A DNA stretch of 14,142 nt from Chloroflexota bacterium (GTDB lineage Bacteria; Chloroflexota; Anaerolineae; UBA1429), in NCBI GenBank assembly GCA_012513725.1, contig JAAZBQ010000845.1:1-14142 (forward strand). The letters run 5' to 3'. The notes beneath the pieces are model-generated. The model was not told the origin of the DNA and searched no databases. It saw nothing but the letters and a program-made list of their open reading frames with translations. Position 1 is the first letter of the stretch. The number at the start of each line of letters is the position of its first letter. This document shows positions 14,113-14,142 of the stretch, in pieces. Both the position numbers and the translations under genes were made by a program.

Positions 14113-14135
14113 GTCATCCTGAGCGAAGCGAAGGA
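14113..14135. repeat. End of a dispersed intergenic repeat, cut by the window
   Basis: The core TCCTGAGCGAAGCGAAGGA (14117-14135) is preceded by GTCA. From general knowledge this is the conserved end of a short non-coding repeat family found in many bacterial genomes, often as part of an imperfect inverted pair. Only one end lies in this window, so its length and partner cannot be seen. Confidence 0.6.
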
Positions 14136-14142
14136 CCCCCCA

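Overview
This is a high-GC bacterial chromosome segment with nine protein genes. Gene content and architecture suggest a Chloroflexota-like organism (for example an Anaerolineae relative). The evidence is a very large secreted amidase/SpoIID protein with many beta-sandwich modules, a CpaE-like ATPase with a long Thr/Pro-rich extracytoplasmic stalk, a CHAD protein, and short 'acaggat' intergenic repeats. This assignment is an inference; no rRNA or marker gene is present. No tRNA, rRNA, CRISPR array, transposase, phage gene or plasmid gene was seen.

Layout. 24-3653 (-): cell-wall enzyme joining a SpoIID/LytB domain to a zinc amidase (PGRP/Amidase_2) domain. 3654-3953: divergent promoter region. 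3954-4595 (+): small zinc-ribbon protein of unknown function. 4741-6936 (+): CpaE/TadZ-like ParA-family ATPase with a degenerate receiver domain, a membrane segment, a low-complexity stalk and a C-terminal beta domain. 6933-7412 (-): GNAT acetyltransferase, convergent with the ATPase and sharing a CTAG at the stops. 7603-8913 (+): MFS transporter, divergent from the GNAT gene. 8929-12209 (-): a tight four-gene run, transcribed in the order alpha/beta hydrolase, Nudix hydrolase, CHAD protein, aldo/keto reductase. 12409-12954 (+): half-size permease, divergent from that run. 12951-13778 (-): ChbG/YdjC-type deacetylase, convergent with the permease and again sharing a CTAG. 13779-14142: gene-free end with tandem and dispersed repeats.

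Regulation. Plausible sigma70-type promoters (-35 close to TTGNCR, 16-18 bp spacer, -10 close to TANANT) can be placed ahead of nearly every transcription unit. They help decide three starts, because the longer upstream frames would run through the promoter. A 28-bp dyad sits between the divergent permease and hydrolase promoters. Two smaller dyads sit in the CpaE-like promoter. A bidirectional hairpin separates the convergent transporter and reductase genes.

How the genes may work together. The first three genes suggest an envelope theme (wall remodelling and a membrane-tethered ATPase), but they are not one operon. The hydrolase-Nudix-CHAD-reductase run looks like a co-transcribed metabolic or housekeeping operon with no obvious shared pathway. 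The rest is a mosaic of single genes. No clearly new defence or mobile system was found. The most unusual items are the dual wall-lytic protein, the membrane-tethered pseudo-receiver/CpaE ATPase, and the regulatory dyads.
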